From contig JAGABT010000016.1 in assembly GCA_017614505.1 (NCBI GenBank), positions 310,001 through 374,000 on the forward strand: a DNA stretch of 64,000 nucleotides, read 5' to 3'. Origin of the DNA: Selenomonadaceae bacterium. GTDB lineage: Bacteria > Bacillota > Negativicutes > Selenomonadales > Selenomonadaceae. The number at the start of each line of letters is the position of its first letter. Within the stretch, counting starts at the first letter, position 1. Both the position numbers and the translations under genes were made by a program. This document shows, piece by piece, positions 41,599-49,319 of this stretch. The notes beneath the pieces are model-generated. The model did not search any database, was not told the DNA's origin, and saw only the letters and a program-made list of their open reading frames with translations.

Positions 41599-42321
41599 TC
41601 AGGAATTTATTTTCACGGCTTGCGGAGCGATTTTTTCAATTTCGCGCAGACCGATGAGCATGGTTTGAAAGACAGCTTCGGTAACTTCGTCGGGCGGATT
41701 TTTTAGCTTCATCGTGAGCCGACCGGCGTCCGCTTCAAAATCCAGCTCGCGTTTCAGATAATCTTTGACGCAGGAGAACGCCGCCTTAGTAAGCGCCCAG
41801 ACGCCAGCGCAGTAAATTTTGAGCTCGCTGACCATTTCAGCGCCGCGTTCCTCGACGGAAAAGCCGGTAACCTTATCGCCGGTTTGAAAAATCTCCGCAA
41901 GAATTTTGACTTCCTCGACGTTGAGTTCTGGAAGTTCACCGCCGTGCGATTGCGTCATGCTGTTGATTTTGCTTTGAAGATTAGCTTCCGCCGCCGTATC
42001 AAGTTCAATCATTTCGATTCTGACGACGTTCGGCGCAACTTCCGCAACGTGGCGCAAGCCGATAAGCATGGTCTGAAAAACAGCCTCAGTCAAATCGTCG
42101 GGCGCGTCTTTGAGTTCGACGCCCAGCCCGCCGTGTTCGTGATTTTCTACGGCAACGTCGCGGTTAAGATATTGGCGTATGGCGAAGTAGGCAGACTGGG
42201 AAAGCACAGAAACTTCCGCGCAGTAAATGTCGTAGCCGTGCCCGCCAAAACTGCTGTGCCCGCGCAGTACGAAGGCAGCAATTTTCCCGTCGCTCTGCGT
42301 GTAAATTTCCGCGACGATCAT
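41599..42321 (-). CDS. prp: Tandem-duplicated ribosomal-processing cysteine protease Prp
   Basis: 240 residues, about twice the normal Prp length. First half is a canonical Prp: catalytic His in RGHSSFGGHGYDIYCAEVS and Cys at the end of that motif, then LTEAVFQTMLIGLRHVAE. The second half repeats the fold (ELKIYCAGVWALTKAAF ... VTEAVFQTMLIGLREIEK) and keeps the Cys but has lost the GH dipeptide (VEERGAE at that place). Prp works as a dimer; this looks like a covalent dimer with one active and one dead unit. Located between rplU and rpmA, as usual; its substrate L27 is the next gene. Confidence 0.9.
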   Translation of the reverse strand: MIVAEIYTQSDGKIAAFVLRGHSSFGGHGYDIYCAEVSVLSQSAYFAIRQYLNRDVAVENHEHGGLGVELKDAPDDLTEAVFQTMLIGLRHVAEVAPNVVRIEMIELDTAAEANLQSKINSMTQSHGGELPELNVEEVKILAEIFQTGDKVTGFSVEERGAEMVSELKIYCAGVWALTKAAFSCVKDYLKRELDFEADAGRLTMKLKNPPDEVTEAVFQTMLIGLREIEKIAPQAVKINS

Positions 42322-42324
42322 GGA

Positions 42325-42636
42325 TTATCCCTCGATTTTGTCAATCTTGACTTTGGTGAAAGGCTGGCGGTGCCCCTGACGGCGGCGGTAATTGGTCTTG
42401 TGCTTGTATTTGAAAATGCGGAGCTTGGGACCTTTGCCGTTCTTGACGACGGTTGCGGTAACCTTCGCGCCTTCAACTACGGGTGTGCCGATTTTGGCGC
42501 TGTCGCCGTCAAAAATTGCCAGAACTTCTTCAAACGTCACGGCGGAATTTTCCTCAGCCTCAAGTTTCTCGATGATAATTTCGTCGCCCTCGGAAACTTT
42601 GTACTGCTTGCCGCCGGTCTTGATAATTGCGTACAT
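42325..42636 (-). CDS. rplU: Ribosomal protein L21
   Basis: 103 residues, [20 protein letters not shown] ... [20 protein letters not shown], full L21. The ATG preceded by GGAGGTG was chosen over an upstream in-frame GTG that is part of that SD. Expressed from a promoter overlapping the nrdD stop codon, with a leader of about 75 nt that contains a GCGGT/CCGC hairpin. Confidence 0.96.
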   Translation of the reverse strand: MYAIIKTGGKQYKVSEGDEIIIEKLEAEENSAVTFEEVLAIFDGDSAKIGTPVVEGAKVTATVVKNGKGPKLRIFKYKHKTNYRRRQGHRQPFTKVKIDKIEG

Positions 42637-42717
42637 TCTAATAAACACCTCCACGGATGAACTCGCCGATTCGGTACCATTACGGATTTGAAACCTTTAT
42701 CGAGCGGTAACCGCGTT

Positions 42718-42746
42718 AGGATAGCACAGAAAAATTTTCCTGTCAA
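42718..42746 (-). promoter_or_regulatory. Promoter for rplU-prp-rpmA
   Basis: Minus strand TTGACA, 17 bp, TATCCT. The -35 contains the nrdD stop codon, so whatever replaced the normal nrdD 3' end brought the ribosomal promoter right up to it. Confidence 0.8.
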
Positions 42747-44119
42747 CTTTTGAGCCGGTCGATGTGGAAAGTGCCGCGCGAAATTTCCCTGCGGTGGCAG
42801 TGCGGACACTCATTGGCGATAATGCCGGTGTAGCCGCAGACTGGGTCGCGGTCGACGGGGTGATTAATTGAAAAATAGCCCATATTGGCGTCGTGCATGG
42901 CGCGGACGATAGCTTCAAAGGCGGAAAGATTTTTGGTGGGGTCGCCGTCCATTTCGATATAGGCGATGTGACCGGCATTGCACAGCGCGTGGTAGGGCGC
43001 CTCGATTTGGATTTTATCGTACACGGAAATTGGGAAGTAAACCGGCACGTGGCTGGAATTTGTCATGTAGTCGCGGTCGGTGACGCCTTTAATCTTGCCG
43101 TACTTTTTGCGGTTGGCGCGCTGGAACTGACCGGCGGTGGATTCAGCCGGCGTAGCGAAGGTCGTCCAGTTCATGTGTTCAAGGCGGGTGTATTCGTCCG
43201 TGCGTTCGCGCAGGTGCTTAATGATTTTCAAGCCGAGTTCCTGCGCTTCGGAACTCTGCCCGTGGTGTTTACCAGTAAGCGCGACAAGACATTCAGCTAA
43301 GCCGCAGAAACCGATTGAATACGACGCGTGCTTGAGGACTTCCTTAATCGAGTCGGTAGGCTTGAGCTTATCTGAATCGAGCCAGACGCCCTGCCCCATG
43401 AGGAACGGGAAATTGTAAACGTGTTTCGCCTCGATAATTTTCAGGCGGAACAAAAGATAATCGTGGCAGATTGTAATGTACTTGTCGTACAGGCGGAAAA
43501 ATTCGTCAAGGCTGCCGCCGGATTCAATGGCGAGCTTGGGCAGGTTAATCGTCACGAAGGCGAAATTCCCGCGCGAGCCGGACTGTTCGGGACCGTTGAC
43601 GTTCGCCATGACGCGCGTCCTGCAGCCCATCGTTGCAACGCAGCTGTTGTAATCGCCAGGCTTGTAGTACTGCAGATTGTACGGAGCGTCGAGGCTTAAG
43701 AAATTCGGGAAAAGCCTTTTGGCGCTGACTCTGCACGCCTGCCGGAATAAATCGTAATTCGGGTCTTCTATGTTATAATTAACTCCTGATTTGAGCTGGA
43801 AAATTGAAATTGGGAAAATTGGCGTCTCGCCGTTGCCGAGCCCCGCGTCGATAGCGTTCAGCACTTCGCGAATTGCAAGGCGACCTTCCGCGCTGGTATC
43901 CATTCCGTAGTTGATTGAGCTGAAGGGAACCTGCGCTCCGGCTCTGGAATTGTGTACGAAAATGCAGTCCTCCGTTAGAAAAGTTTCGTTATCCGCAACG
44001 GCTAAATCGTAAACGTATTCGTCGCCGCTATTCGACGTAATCCATTTTTTTATCGGGACAGCAAAAACATTCGACACCGCCCGCAATTTGTCGTTTTCCG
44101 CAGATTTATCGTCAATCAT
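42743..44119 (-). CDS. nrdD: Class III ribonucleotide reductase, C-terminal extein with intein C-part
   Basis: 458 residues from ATG 44119. Residues 1-57 are the C-terminal part of an intein (VYDLAVADNETFLTEDCIFVHN, blocks F and G); splicing would join at Ser58. The extein part runs SRAGAQVPFSSINYGMDTSAEGR ... to a Cys-containing end (VCGYTG, CPHC). The reading continues in the same frame as the upstream half, separated only by a TAG and 17 codons; SD before the ATG is weak (AAAG). The product ends about 15 residues after CPHC, and the glycyl-radical loop (R-x-x-G-Y) and tail expected in NrdD are absent in all frames downstream. Confidence 0.8.
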   Translation of the reverse strand: MIDDKSAENDKLRAVSNVFAVPIKKWITSNSGDEYVYDLAVADNETFLTEDCIFVHNSRAGAQVPFSSINYGMDTSAEGRLAIREVLNAIDAGLGNGETPIFPISIFQLKSGVNYNIEDPNYDLFRQACRVSAKRLFPNFLSLDAPYNLQYYKPGDYNSCVATMGCRTRVMANVNGPEQSGSRGNFAFVTINLPKLAIESGGSLDEFFRLYDKYITICHDYLLFRLKIIEAKHVYNFPFLMGQGVWLDSDKLKPTDSIKEVLKHASYSIGFCGLAECLVALTGKHHGQSSEAQELGLKIIKHLRERTDEYTRLEHMNWTTFATPAESTAGQFQRANRKKYGKIKGVTDRDYMTNSSHVPVYFPISVYDKIQIEAPYHALCNAGHIAYIEMDGDPTKNLSAFEAIVRAMHDANMGYFSINHPVDRDPVCGYTGIIANECPHCHRREISRGTFHIDRLKS

Positions 44120-45178
44120 ATCTTTAGAAAGTGGCGTATGTGGACGCCGACCTTCAAAACCGCGATAGTACTAGTCCTTTAAGAACTCGTAGGAATACCT
44201 GCGCATTTCGACGCGTACATTCTCGAAATTAAATTCCAGTCCAATCCGATTTCCGGCATTACCGCAAAAATTTATTTCGTAGATATGAGTATCGCCGTAT
44301 TCCGCCGAATGCGTGTCGCGTTCGTTCAGCGTCGACAATTCGTTAAGCGAGAGCAGCATTAAATGAAGTTGTTTTATCAGCAGCCTTGATACCGAAGTTG
44401 CTCCGGCGTATCGGCTTTTTATCGAGCCGTCGCATTTAAGGTATCCATTCAGAAAATTGACTTTAACGTTTCTGTCCTGCGCGAACAATATTTCCAGCGG
44501 AATCTTTTTGCAGTGAGAATTTTCGCCGAAGTAATTCTTGAACGCGTCAGCCATAACTTTGCCAACGTTGAAATGGATTGAGTGCGGCGAACCATTTTTG
44601 CGCGCGTAGCGATTGAACGTCACATTTTCGCCGTAAACAATTTTCATAAGGGAAATGAGTTCATCTTCCTTTTCGCTGCTGCAGACCGAAAACACAAGCT
44701 GACTGCCACCGCTGACGTTCCCTTCCGCTACGTAATATCCGGCGATTTTGGCAAATTCCGGCGTAATGGCAATATGCGGCAATTCGTAATTCTGGCGCTT
44801 GAGGGATTTAAATTCGTTAATGAAAAGCTTGTCACTTACTTCGACGCCGTTAAATTTTCTGGGCGCAAGCACGCTGGTTAAATCTGCAGGAATATCTTCG
44901 AGAATTTTGCCGTTGTTGCTGAGGTACATGATTTTGTGATTGTCGGTGGTAGTCACGCGGCGTCCGGCGTTATCTACGAGCGTCATGAGATTCCGGCGGT
45001 TATCCTTGCGTTCAATCGCCGTGATAAATTTCAGCTCGGATTCGCCGGTAGTTTTATTCAGCGAAATTGCCTGGTAGCGATTCGCCTCAAATTTTTCTGC
45101 AAGCTCGCCGACCGCCGTGAGTTCAAGTTCATTCTGCTTCGTGTCGAAAACCCAGATTCTTTCCGAATAAGGCAGGCA
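43949..45178 (-). mobile_element. Intein with LAGLIDADG endonuclease in nrdD, interrupted by TAG
   Basis: 410 codons including a TAG. Starts at Cys328 of the N-terminal protein (CLPYSERIWVFD), after extein NFNTLH. Block B has VTTTDNHKI (T-x-x-H). Two LAGLIDADG-type motifs follow (IAGYYVAEGNV and FLNGYLKCDGSI) with their acidic residues, so the homing endonuclease looks intact. The TAG (44171-44173) comes after the endonuclease and before blocks F-G, which end in His-Asn followed by Ser. The break position is like that of natural split inteins, but the same-frame arrangement equally fits a point nonsense mutation. Confidence 0.85.
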
Positions 45179-46159
45179 GTGCAGCGTATTAAAATTATGA
45201 ATCAGCGCCTCCATTGCCTGGTGCGTTTCCTCTTCAACGTCACGGCAGGCTTGACGGTAAATTTTTTCCGCCAGCTTTCTGGAACCGACGACCGCCGTCA
45301 GATTTTCCACAGCGGCGGGATTTTCTTTTTCCGAATAAGTACAAATATCAAAGTCTACCTCGGCGGCTGGCGTAACGTCGCAGAACTCGCTCGCCCGCAA
45401 AATTTCCGCCGATAAAATTTTTTTGAATGACTTCCTTACACCTTCAGCCATAGCATAATCGAACGCGTTGATTGATTGCCCGCCGAATTGGTCGTTCTGA
45501 TTCGACTGAATGGCTATACACGCTAAAGCCGCGTATGAGCGAATGGAATTTGGTTCGCGCAGGAAACCGTGTCCCGTCGAGAAGCCGCCGTGAAAAAGTT
45601 TAAGCAAATCAATCTGGCAGCAATTCAGGGTTATCAGCGAAAAATCTTTATCATGGATATGAATCCAGTTTTCCTTGTCCGCCGCCGCAAATTCTTCCGG
45701 CAAAACGTAATTGTCGACGAAATACTTCGCGCCCTCCGCGCCCAGCTTGAGCATAATTCCCATCGACGCGTCGGTATTGATATTGGCGTTGTCGCGTTTC
45801 AAGTCCACGTCGACCGACTTGGCGAAGAAAATATCGCGGTAGGTATCCATCAGCTTTTTCTGCGCATTTCGCCGCTGAGCGTGCTTTTCGCGGTACAAAA
45901 TGAACTGCTTCGCCACGTCAAAAAATCCCTGCGCCATGAGCGATTTCTCAACTTCGTCCTGAATTTCCTCGACGCCAATTTTTTCGCGCCCGCCAATCGC
46001 AGTTTCCACCGCCGCCGTCACGCGTTCAATGTCGTCCGGCTTGAGTTTATCCGCCGGCGTAGTTGCGTCACGATTCGCTCCCGCAATGGCGTTGAAGATT
46101 TTCGCGCGGTCGTAGTCAACACTTTCGCCCGAACGCTTTACTACAGTTTTCAAATCCAT
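44171..46159 (-). CDS. nrdD: Class III ribonucleotide reductase, N-terminal extein with intein N-part
   Basis: 662 residues. 1-100 is an ATP-cone (VVKRSGESVDYDRAKIFNAI). 101-327 is the start of the anaerobic NTP reductase fold (WIHIHDKDFSLITLNCCQ, GGFSTGHGFLREPNSI, SNQNDQFGGQS, HQAMEALIHNFNTLH). 328-662 is the intein N-part with endonuclease. NrdD reduces NTPs to dNTPs with a glycyl radical placed by the activase NrdG; no nrdG lies next to it. Without the intein the two exteins add to 728 residues. ATG with AAAGGAG upstream. Confidence 0.88.
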   Translation of the reverse strand: MDLKTVVKRSGESVDYDRAKIFNAIAGANRDATTPADKLKPDDIERVTAAVETAIGGREKIGVEEIQDEVEKSLMAQGFFDVAKQFILYREKHAQRRNAQKKLMDTYRDIFFAKSVDVDLKRDNANINTDASMGIMLKLGAEGAKYFVDNYVLPEEFAAADKENWIHIHDKDFSLITLNCCQIDLLKLFHGGFSTGHGFLREPNSIRSYAALACIAIQSNQNDQFGGQSINAFDYAMAEGVRKSFKKILSAEILRASEFCDVTPAAEVDFDICTYSEKENPAAVENLTAVVGSRKLAEKIYRQACRDVEEETHQAMEALIHNFNTLHCLPYSERIWVFDTKQNELELTAVGELAEKFEANRYQAISLNKTTGESELKFITAIERKDNRRNLMTLVDNAGRRVTTTDNHKIMYLSNNGKILEDIPADLTSVLAPRKFNGVEVSDKLFINEFKSLKRQNYELPHIAITPEFAKIAGYYVAEGNVSGGSQLVFSVCSSEKEDELISLMKIVYGENVTFNRYARKNGSPHSIHFNVGKVMADAFKNYFGENSHCKKIPLEILFAQDRNVKVNFLNGYLKCDGSIKSRYAGATSVSRLLIKQLHLMLLSLNELSTLNERDTHSAEYGDTHIYEINFCGNAGNRIGLEFNFENVRVEMRRYSYEFLKD

Positions 46160-46195
46160 TACCAGCTCTCCTTTCTAAAAAATTGGGGTGGATAT

Positions 46196-46223
46196 ATTTT
46201 ACCAGCGGGAAAAATTTTGGCAA
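46196..46223 (-). promoter_or_regulatory. Promoter for nrdD
   Basis: Minus strand TTGCCA, 16 bp, TAAAAT, about 30 bp before the SD. Confidence 0.5.
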
Positions 46224-46381
46224 ATCAGCATTTTTAAGCTAGAAAGAGCTTGAATGACTGCCAGCGGGATTTAAACCGTATTCGGCGATTTTTGCGATTG
46301 AACTGCCGCTTGACATTTACAAAGCGCGTCGAAACTGATAAAATACTTTCCAGCTTAGAAAAAATTTTTGGGAGGTTTAAC

Positions 46382-47566
46382 ATGGACAGCAAGGTTTTAT
46401 TCAACGTTCAGTACGGCTTATTCGTTCTCAGCTCTAAGTCCGACGACAGGGACAACGCCTGCATTATCAATACCGTCACGCAGGTTACCGCCGCGCCCGT
46501 CGCCGCCAAAGACAGAATTTCTATCGCCGTCAACAAGTCCAACTACACGCACGATTTAATTGCCGCGTCGAAAGTTTTCACCGTCTCGATTATCAGCGAA
46601 GCCGCCACCTTCGATTTATTCAAGCATTTCGGATTCCAGAGCGGCAGGAACGTCGACAAGTTCGCGGACTTCGACAAGGTTCAGCGCACGGCTAACGGCA
46701 CGCTCGCCATTACCGAGGGAACAAATTCCTACATCAGCGCCAATGTCATTCAGCAGGTCGAGCTTGACACGCACAGCATTTTCATCGCCGAAGTCGTTGA
46801 CATGGAAAAATTCAATGACATTCCTTCGACAACCTACAACTACTACCAGAAGTACATCAAGCCGAAACCCGCGCCCGTCGGCAAAACCGCTGAAGGTAAA
46901 ACAATCTGGCGCTGCAGAATTTGCGGCTACGAATACGTTGGCGATGAACTTCCCGCTGATTTCGTCTGCCCGCTCTGCAAGCACCCCGCCACCGATTTTG
47001 AAAAAGTTCTCCCCGCCGCCGTCGAGAAGAAACTCGCGCTTGCCGGTACTAAGACTGAACAGAATCTGCGCGAAGCTTTCTCCGGCGAATCTCAAGCCAG
47101 AAATAAATACACCTACTACGCGTCCGTCGCTAAGAAAAATGGCTATGAACAAATCGCCGCGCTGTTCCTTAAAACCGCTGAGAACGAAAAGGAACACGCT
47201 AAGCTCTGGTTCAAGGCGCTCGGTGAGCTGGGCGATACCGCTGAAAATCTTTTGCACGCCGCCGAAGGCGAAAACTACGAGTGGACTGACATGTATGACC
47301 GCATGGCGCGCGAGGCTGACGAAGAAGGTTTCCACGAACTCGCCGAACAGTTCCGTGGCGTCGCCGCTATAGAGAAACACCACGAGGAACGTTACCGCAA
47401 GCTTTTGCAGAACGTCGAGGCGCAGGAAGTCTTCAAAAAAGCTGGCGTTCAGGTCTGGGAGTGCCGTAACTGCGGTCATATCGTCATTGGCACCGCCGCG
47501 CCCGATATTTGCCCCGTCTGCAAGCACCCGCAGAGCTATTTTGAAGTCAACGCCGAAAATTACTGA
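46382..47566 (+). CDS. Flavin reductase-rubredoxin-rubrerythrin fusion
   Basis: 394 residues, four redox modules in one chain. 1-165 is a flavin reductase-like (flavoredoxin, FMN-binding) domain ([30 protein letters not shown]). About 180-215 is a rubredoxin with two Cys pairs ([15 protein letters not shown]). About 235-360 is a rubrerythrin di-iron four-helix domain with E-x-x-H motifs ([35 protein letters not shown]). The C-terminal rubredoxin is [17 protein letters not shown]. This would carry electrons from NAD(P)H to peroxide without partners, useful for an anaerobe. ATG 46382 has GGGAGG upstream. Divergent from nrdD. Confidence 0.9.
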   Translation: MDSKVLFNVQYGLFVLSSKSDDRDNACIINTVTQVTAAPVAAKDRISIAVNKSNYTHDLIAASKVFTVSIISEAATFDLFKHFGFQSGRNVDKFADFDKVQRTANGTLAITEGTNSYISANVIQQVELDTHSIFIAEVVDMEKFNDIPSTTYNYYQKYIKPKPAPVGKTAEGKTIWRCRICGYEYVGDELPADFVCPLCKHPATDFEKVLPAAVEKKLALAGTKTEQNLREAFSGESQARNKYTYYASVAKKNGYEQIAALFLKTAENEKEHAKLWFKALGELGDTAENLLHAAEGENYEWTDMYDRMAREADEEGFHELAEQFRGVAAIEKHHEERYRKLLQNVEAQEVFKKAGVQVWECRNCGHIVIGTAAPDICPVCKHPQSYFEVNAENY

Positions 47567-47579
47567 AAGGAGTTTTTAA

Positions 47580-48167
47580 ATGGCTAACAACAAAGTCTAC
47601 GCCTTCCTCGGTCCGCACGCCGCCGGTAAAGCGTCGATGGTCTCGCAGCTCGTCTCAATGGGCATTCACTACATTCCGACAATTACCACGAAATATTTCG
47701 ACGACCGCTACGCCTACAAGCGCAAACTCTTCCGCACCGTCAAGCCAGACGCCTACGCCGCCGAAAAATTAATCATCAACAACGGCTATCAGGGCAGCTC
47801 CTACGGCGTCCGCAAAAATGACGTGCTCGAAGCCTACCAGCAGCACAAAATCAGCATTATGATTATGATGGACACCGACGGTATCAAGCAGGTTTCCAAG
47901 TTCATAAACCAGGATTTGGTGACGATTTTCCTCATGATTAACGACGAAGTTTTCATTGAGCGAATGCTCCGCGCCGGCTGTTCCAATGACGAAATTAAAT
48001 ACTTCGTCGAATACGCCGAGACCAACAAGGAATTTGAGAAATGGCGCGACGTCAACTTCGTCGTAAAAAATACCGCCAGCGCCCGCGTCGCTCTTGAGCA
48101 AATCCTCGCTATCATGGGACTGGTTACGCTCGTGCCTCAGGCTGATTTTGACAATCTTATAAAATAA
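47580..48167 (+). CDS. Guanylate kinase-like P-loop protein
   Basis: 195 residues. P-loop GPHAAGKASMV stands where guanylate kinase has GPSGSGKGT; the GMP-binding and lid pattern is partly kept (YIPTITTKYFDDRY, GSSYGVRKNDV). Later FLMINDEVFIERMLRAGCSNDEI matches the kinase core. Changes in the P-loop and GMP site suggest a divergent or non-canonical nucleotide kinase rather than the essential Gmk. SD AAAGGAG; 13 bp after the rubrerythrin fusion, likely co-transcribed. Confidence 0.75.
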   Translation: MANNKVYAFLGPHAAGKASMVSQLVSMGIHYIPTITTKYFDDRYAYKRKLFRTVKPDAYAAEKLIINNGYQGSSYGVRKNDVLEAYQQHKISIMIMMDTDGIKQVSKFINQDLVTIFLMINDEVFIERMLRAGCSNDEIKYFVEYAETNKEFEKWRDVNFVVKNTASARVALEQILAIMGLVTLVPQADFDNLIK

Positions 48168-48190
48168 TTTCCCGCGAAAGGAAGTGAACG

Positions 48191-48221
48191 GCGCGGCAAA
48201 CTTTACCGCCGCGCTTTTTTT
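48191..48221 (+). terminator. Terminator directly before gatC
   Basis: GCGCGGC, 10-nt loop, GCCGCGC, seven T. The next base but one begins the gatC ATG, so gatC has no room for an SD downstream of it. Confidence 0.85.
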
Positions 48222-48222
48222 C

Positions 48223-48513
48223 ATGAAGGTAACCGAATCCGACATTCAGACCGTCGCCAGTCTGTCACGGCTCAAAATCCGCCCAGACGAATCGGCGCGC
48301 GTTCTCTCCCAGCTCAACGAAATTTTAACCTACGTCGACAACCTCAACAAAATCGATACCAGCAACGTTGAGCCGACAACCTACGCCCTGCCCATGCAAA
48401 ATGTCTTTCGCGCAGATACCGTTAAGCCGTCGCTGGAACGCGAACTTGCGCTTTCAAACGCGCCTCTGCAGGAAGATGGATATTTTAAAGTGCCACGTGT
48501 ATTGGAGGAATAA
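48223..48513 (+). CDS. gatC: Asp/Glu-tRNA amidotransferase subunit C
   Basis: 96 residues, MKVTESDIQTVASLSRLKIR ... LNEILTYVDNLNKIDTSNVEPTTYALPMQNVFRAD, the GatC pattern. The start is odd: ATG 48223 follows a terminator U-tract with no SD, while an in-frame GTG at 48184 has GAAAGGAA next to it but would translate through the terminator stem. Either the ATG is read leaderless or the hairpin has a regulatory role. First gene of the split gat operon. Confidence 0.93.
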   Translation: MKVTESDIQTVASLSRLKIRPDESARVLSQLNEILTYVDNLNKIDTSNVEPTTYALPMQNVFRADTVKPSLERELALSNAPLQEDGYFKVPRVLEE

Positions 48514-48516
48514 AAA

Positions 48517-49317
48517 ATGAAAAAGTTTATGGCAGTTTCAGCTCTCACCGGCGCAATGCTCTTCAACACCGCCGTTGCCGCCCCGTCAATTCAGCGCGAA
48601 ACCGTTAATCAGGTCGCACTGCTCCAGTCTCTGACGCTCGGCTACTTCGACGGCTCAGTTACCGTTAAGGAACTCAAAAAACTCGGCGATACCGGCATTG
48701 GCACTTTCGAAGGGCTCAACGGCGAACTGATTATGCTTGACGGCGTTGTCTACCGCGCCAATCAGGAGTGCGAAATTAACGTTGTCGACAACAAAGTTAC
48801 CATTCCCTTCGCCAACGTGACTTTCTTCGACAAAGATTTTTCCGTCAAGCTCGCGGACGTTCCCAATAAAACTGCGCTCGAAGCCCGCCTTAATCAACTT
48901 GTCAATCAGCACGGCAAAAACCGTTTCTACATGATTAAGCTCACCGGCGACTTCAATGAAATTCTCGTTCGCAGTGAAGCCGGTCAGGAAAAACCTTATC
49001 CCACGCTCGTTCAGGCGCTGCAGGCTACGCAGAACGAACTTTCGCTTAAAGGCGTAACCGGCACAATCGTCGGCCTGTACTGCCCCGCTGAAATGTCAAG
49101 CCTTAACACCGTCGGCTGGCATTTCCATTTCGTCACCAAAGACAGACAGTTTGGCGGACACGTCCTCGACCTCGACCTCAACACCGGCGAGGCGCAGTTT
49201 GATATAACTGACAACTTCACCATGCGCCTGCCCGCTCAGAAAAATTTCAACGACTTGAATCTCGCGCAGGACTTGAAAGAAGATATTACTAAGGCGGAAC
49301 AGGACAGGAGGCAATAA
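48517..49317 (+). CDS. budA: Alpha-acetolactate decarboxylase with signal peptide
   Basis: 266 residues. N-terminal signal peptide ([20 protein letters not shown]), then the enzyme: [30 protein letters not shown] and the zinc-binding [20 protein letters not shown] (H-x-H and a later His). It converts acetolactate to acetoin. Some homologues, such as the Brevibacillus enzyme, are exported; the signal peptide here suggests the same. Placed between gatC and gatA with GGAGG before its ATG, an odd neighbour for tRNA amidation genes. Confidence 0.92.
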   Translation: MKKFMAVSALTGAMLFNTAVAAPSIQRETVNQVALLQSLTLGYFDGSVTVKELKKLGDTGIGTFEGLNGELIMLDGVVYRANQECEINVVDNKVTIPFANVTFFDKDFSVKLADVPNKTALEARLNQLVNQHGKNRFYMIKLTGDFNEILVRSEAGQEKPYPTLVQALQATQNELSLKGVTGTIVGLYCPAEMSSLNTVGWHFHFVTKDRQFGGHVLDLDLNTGEAQFDITDNFTMRLPAQKNFNDLNLAQDLKEDITKAEQDRRQ

Positions 49318-49319
49318 AT

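Noticed and set aside
44171..44173. TAG read as an amino acid (pyrrolysine-like)
   Set aside because: No methylamine genes or pyrrolysine machinery are in view and the codon lies in an intein, where a nonsense mutation or split is simpler.
46236..46251. Inverted repeat AAGCT/AGCTT upstream of nrdD as a terminator
   Set aside because: Only 5 bp, not followed by a T-run on either strand.
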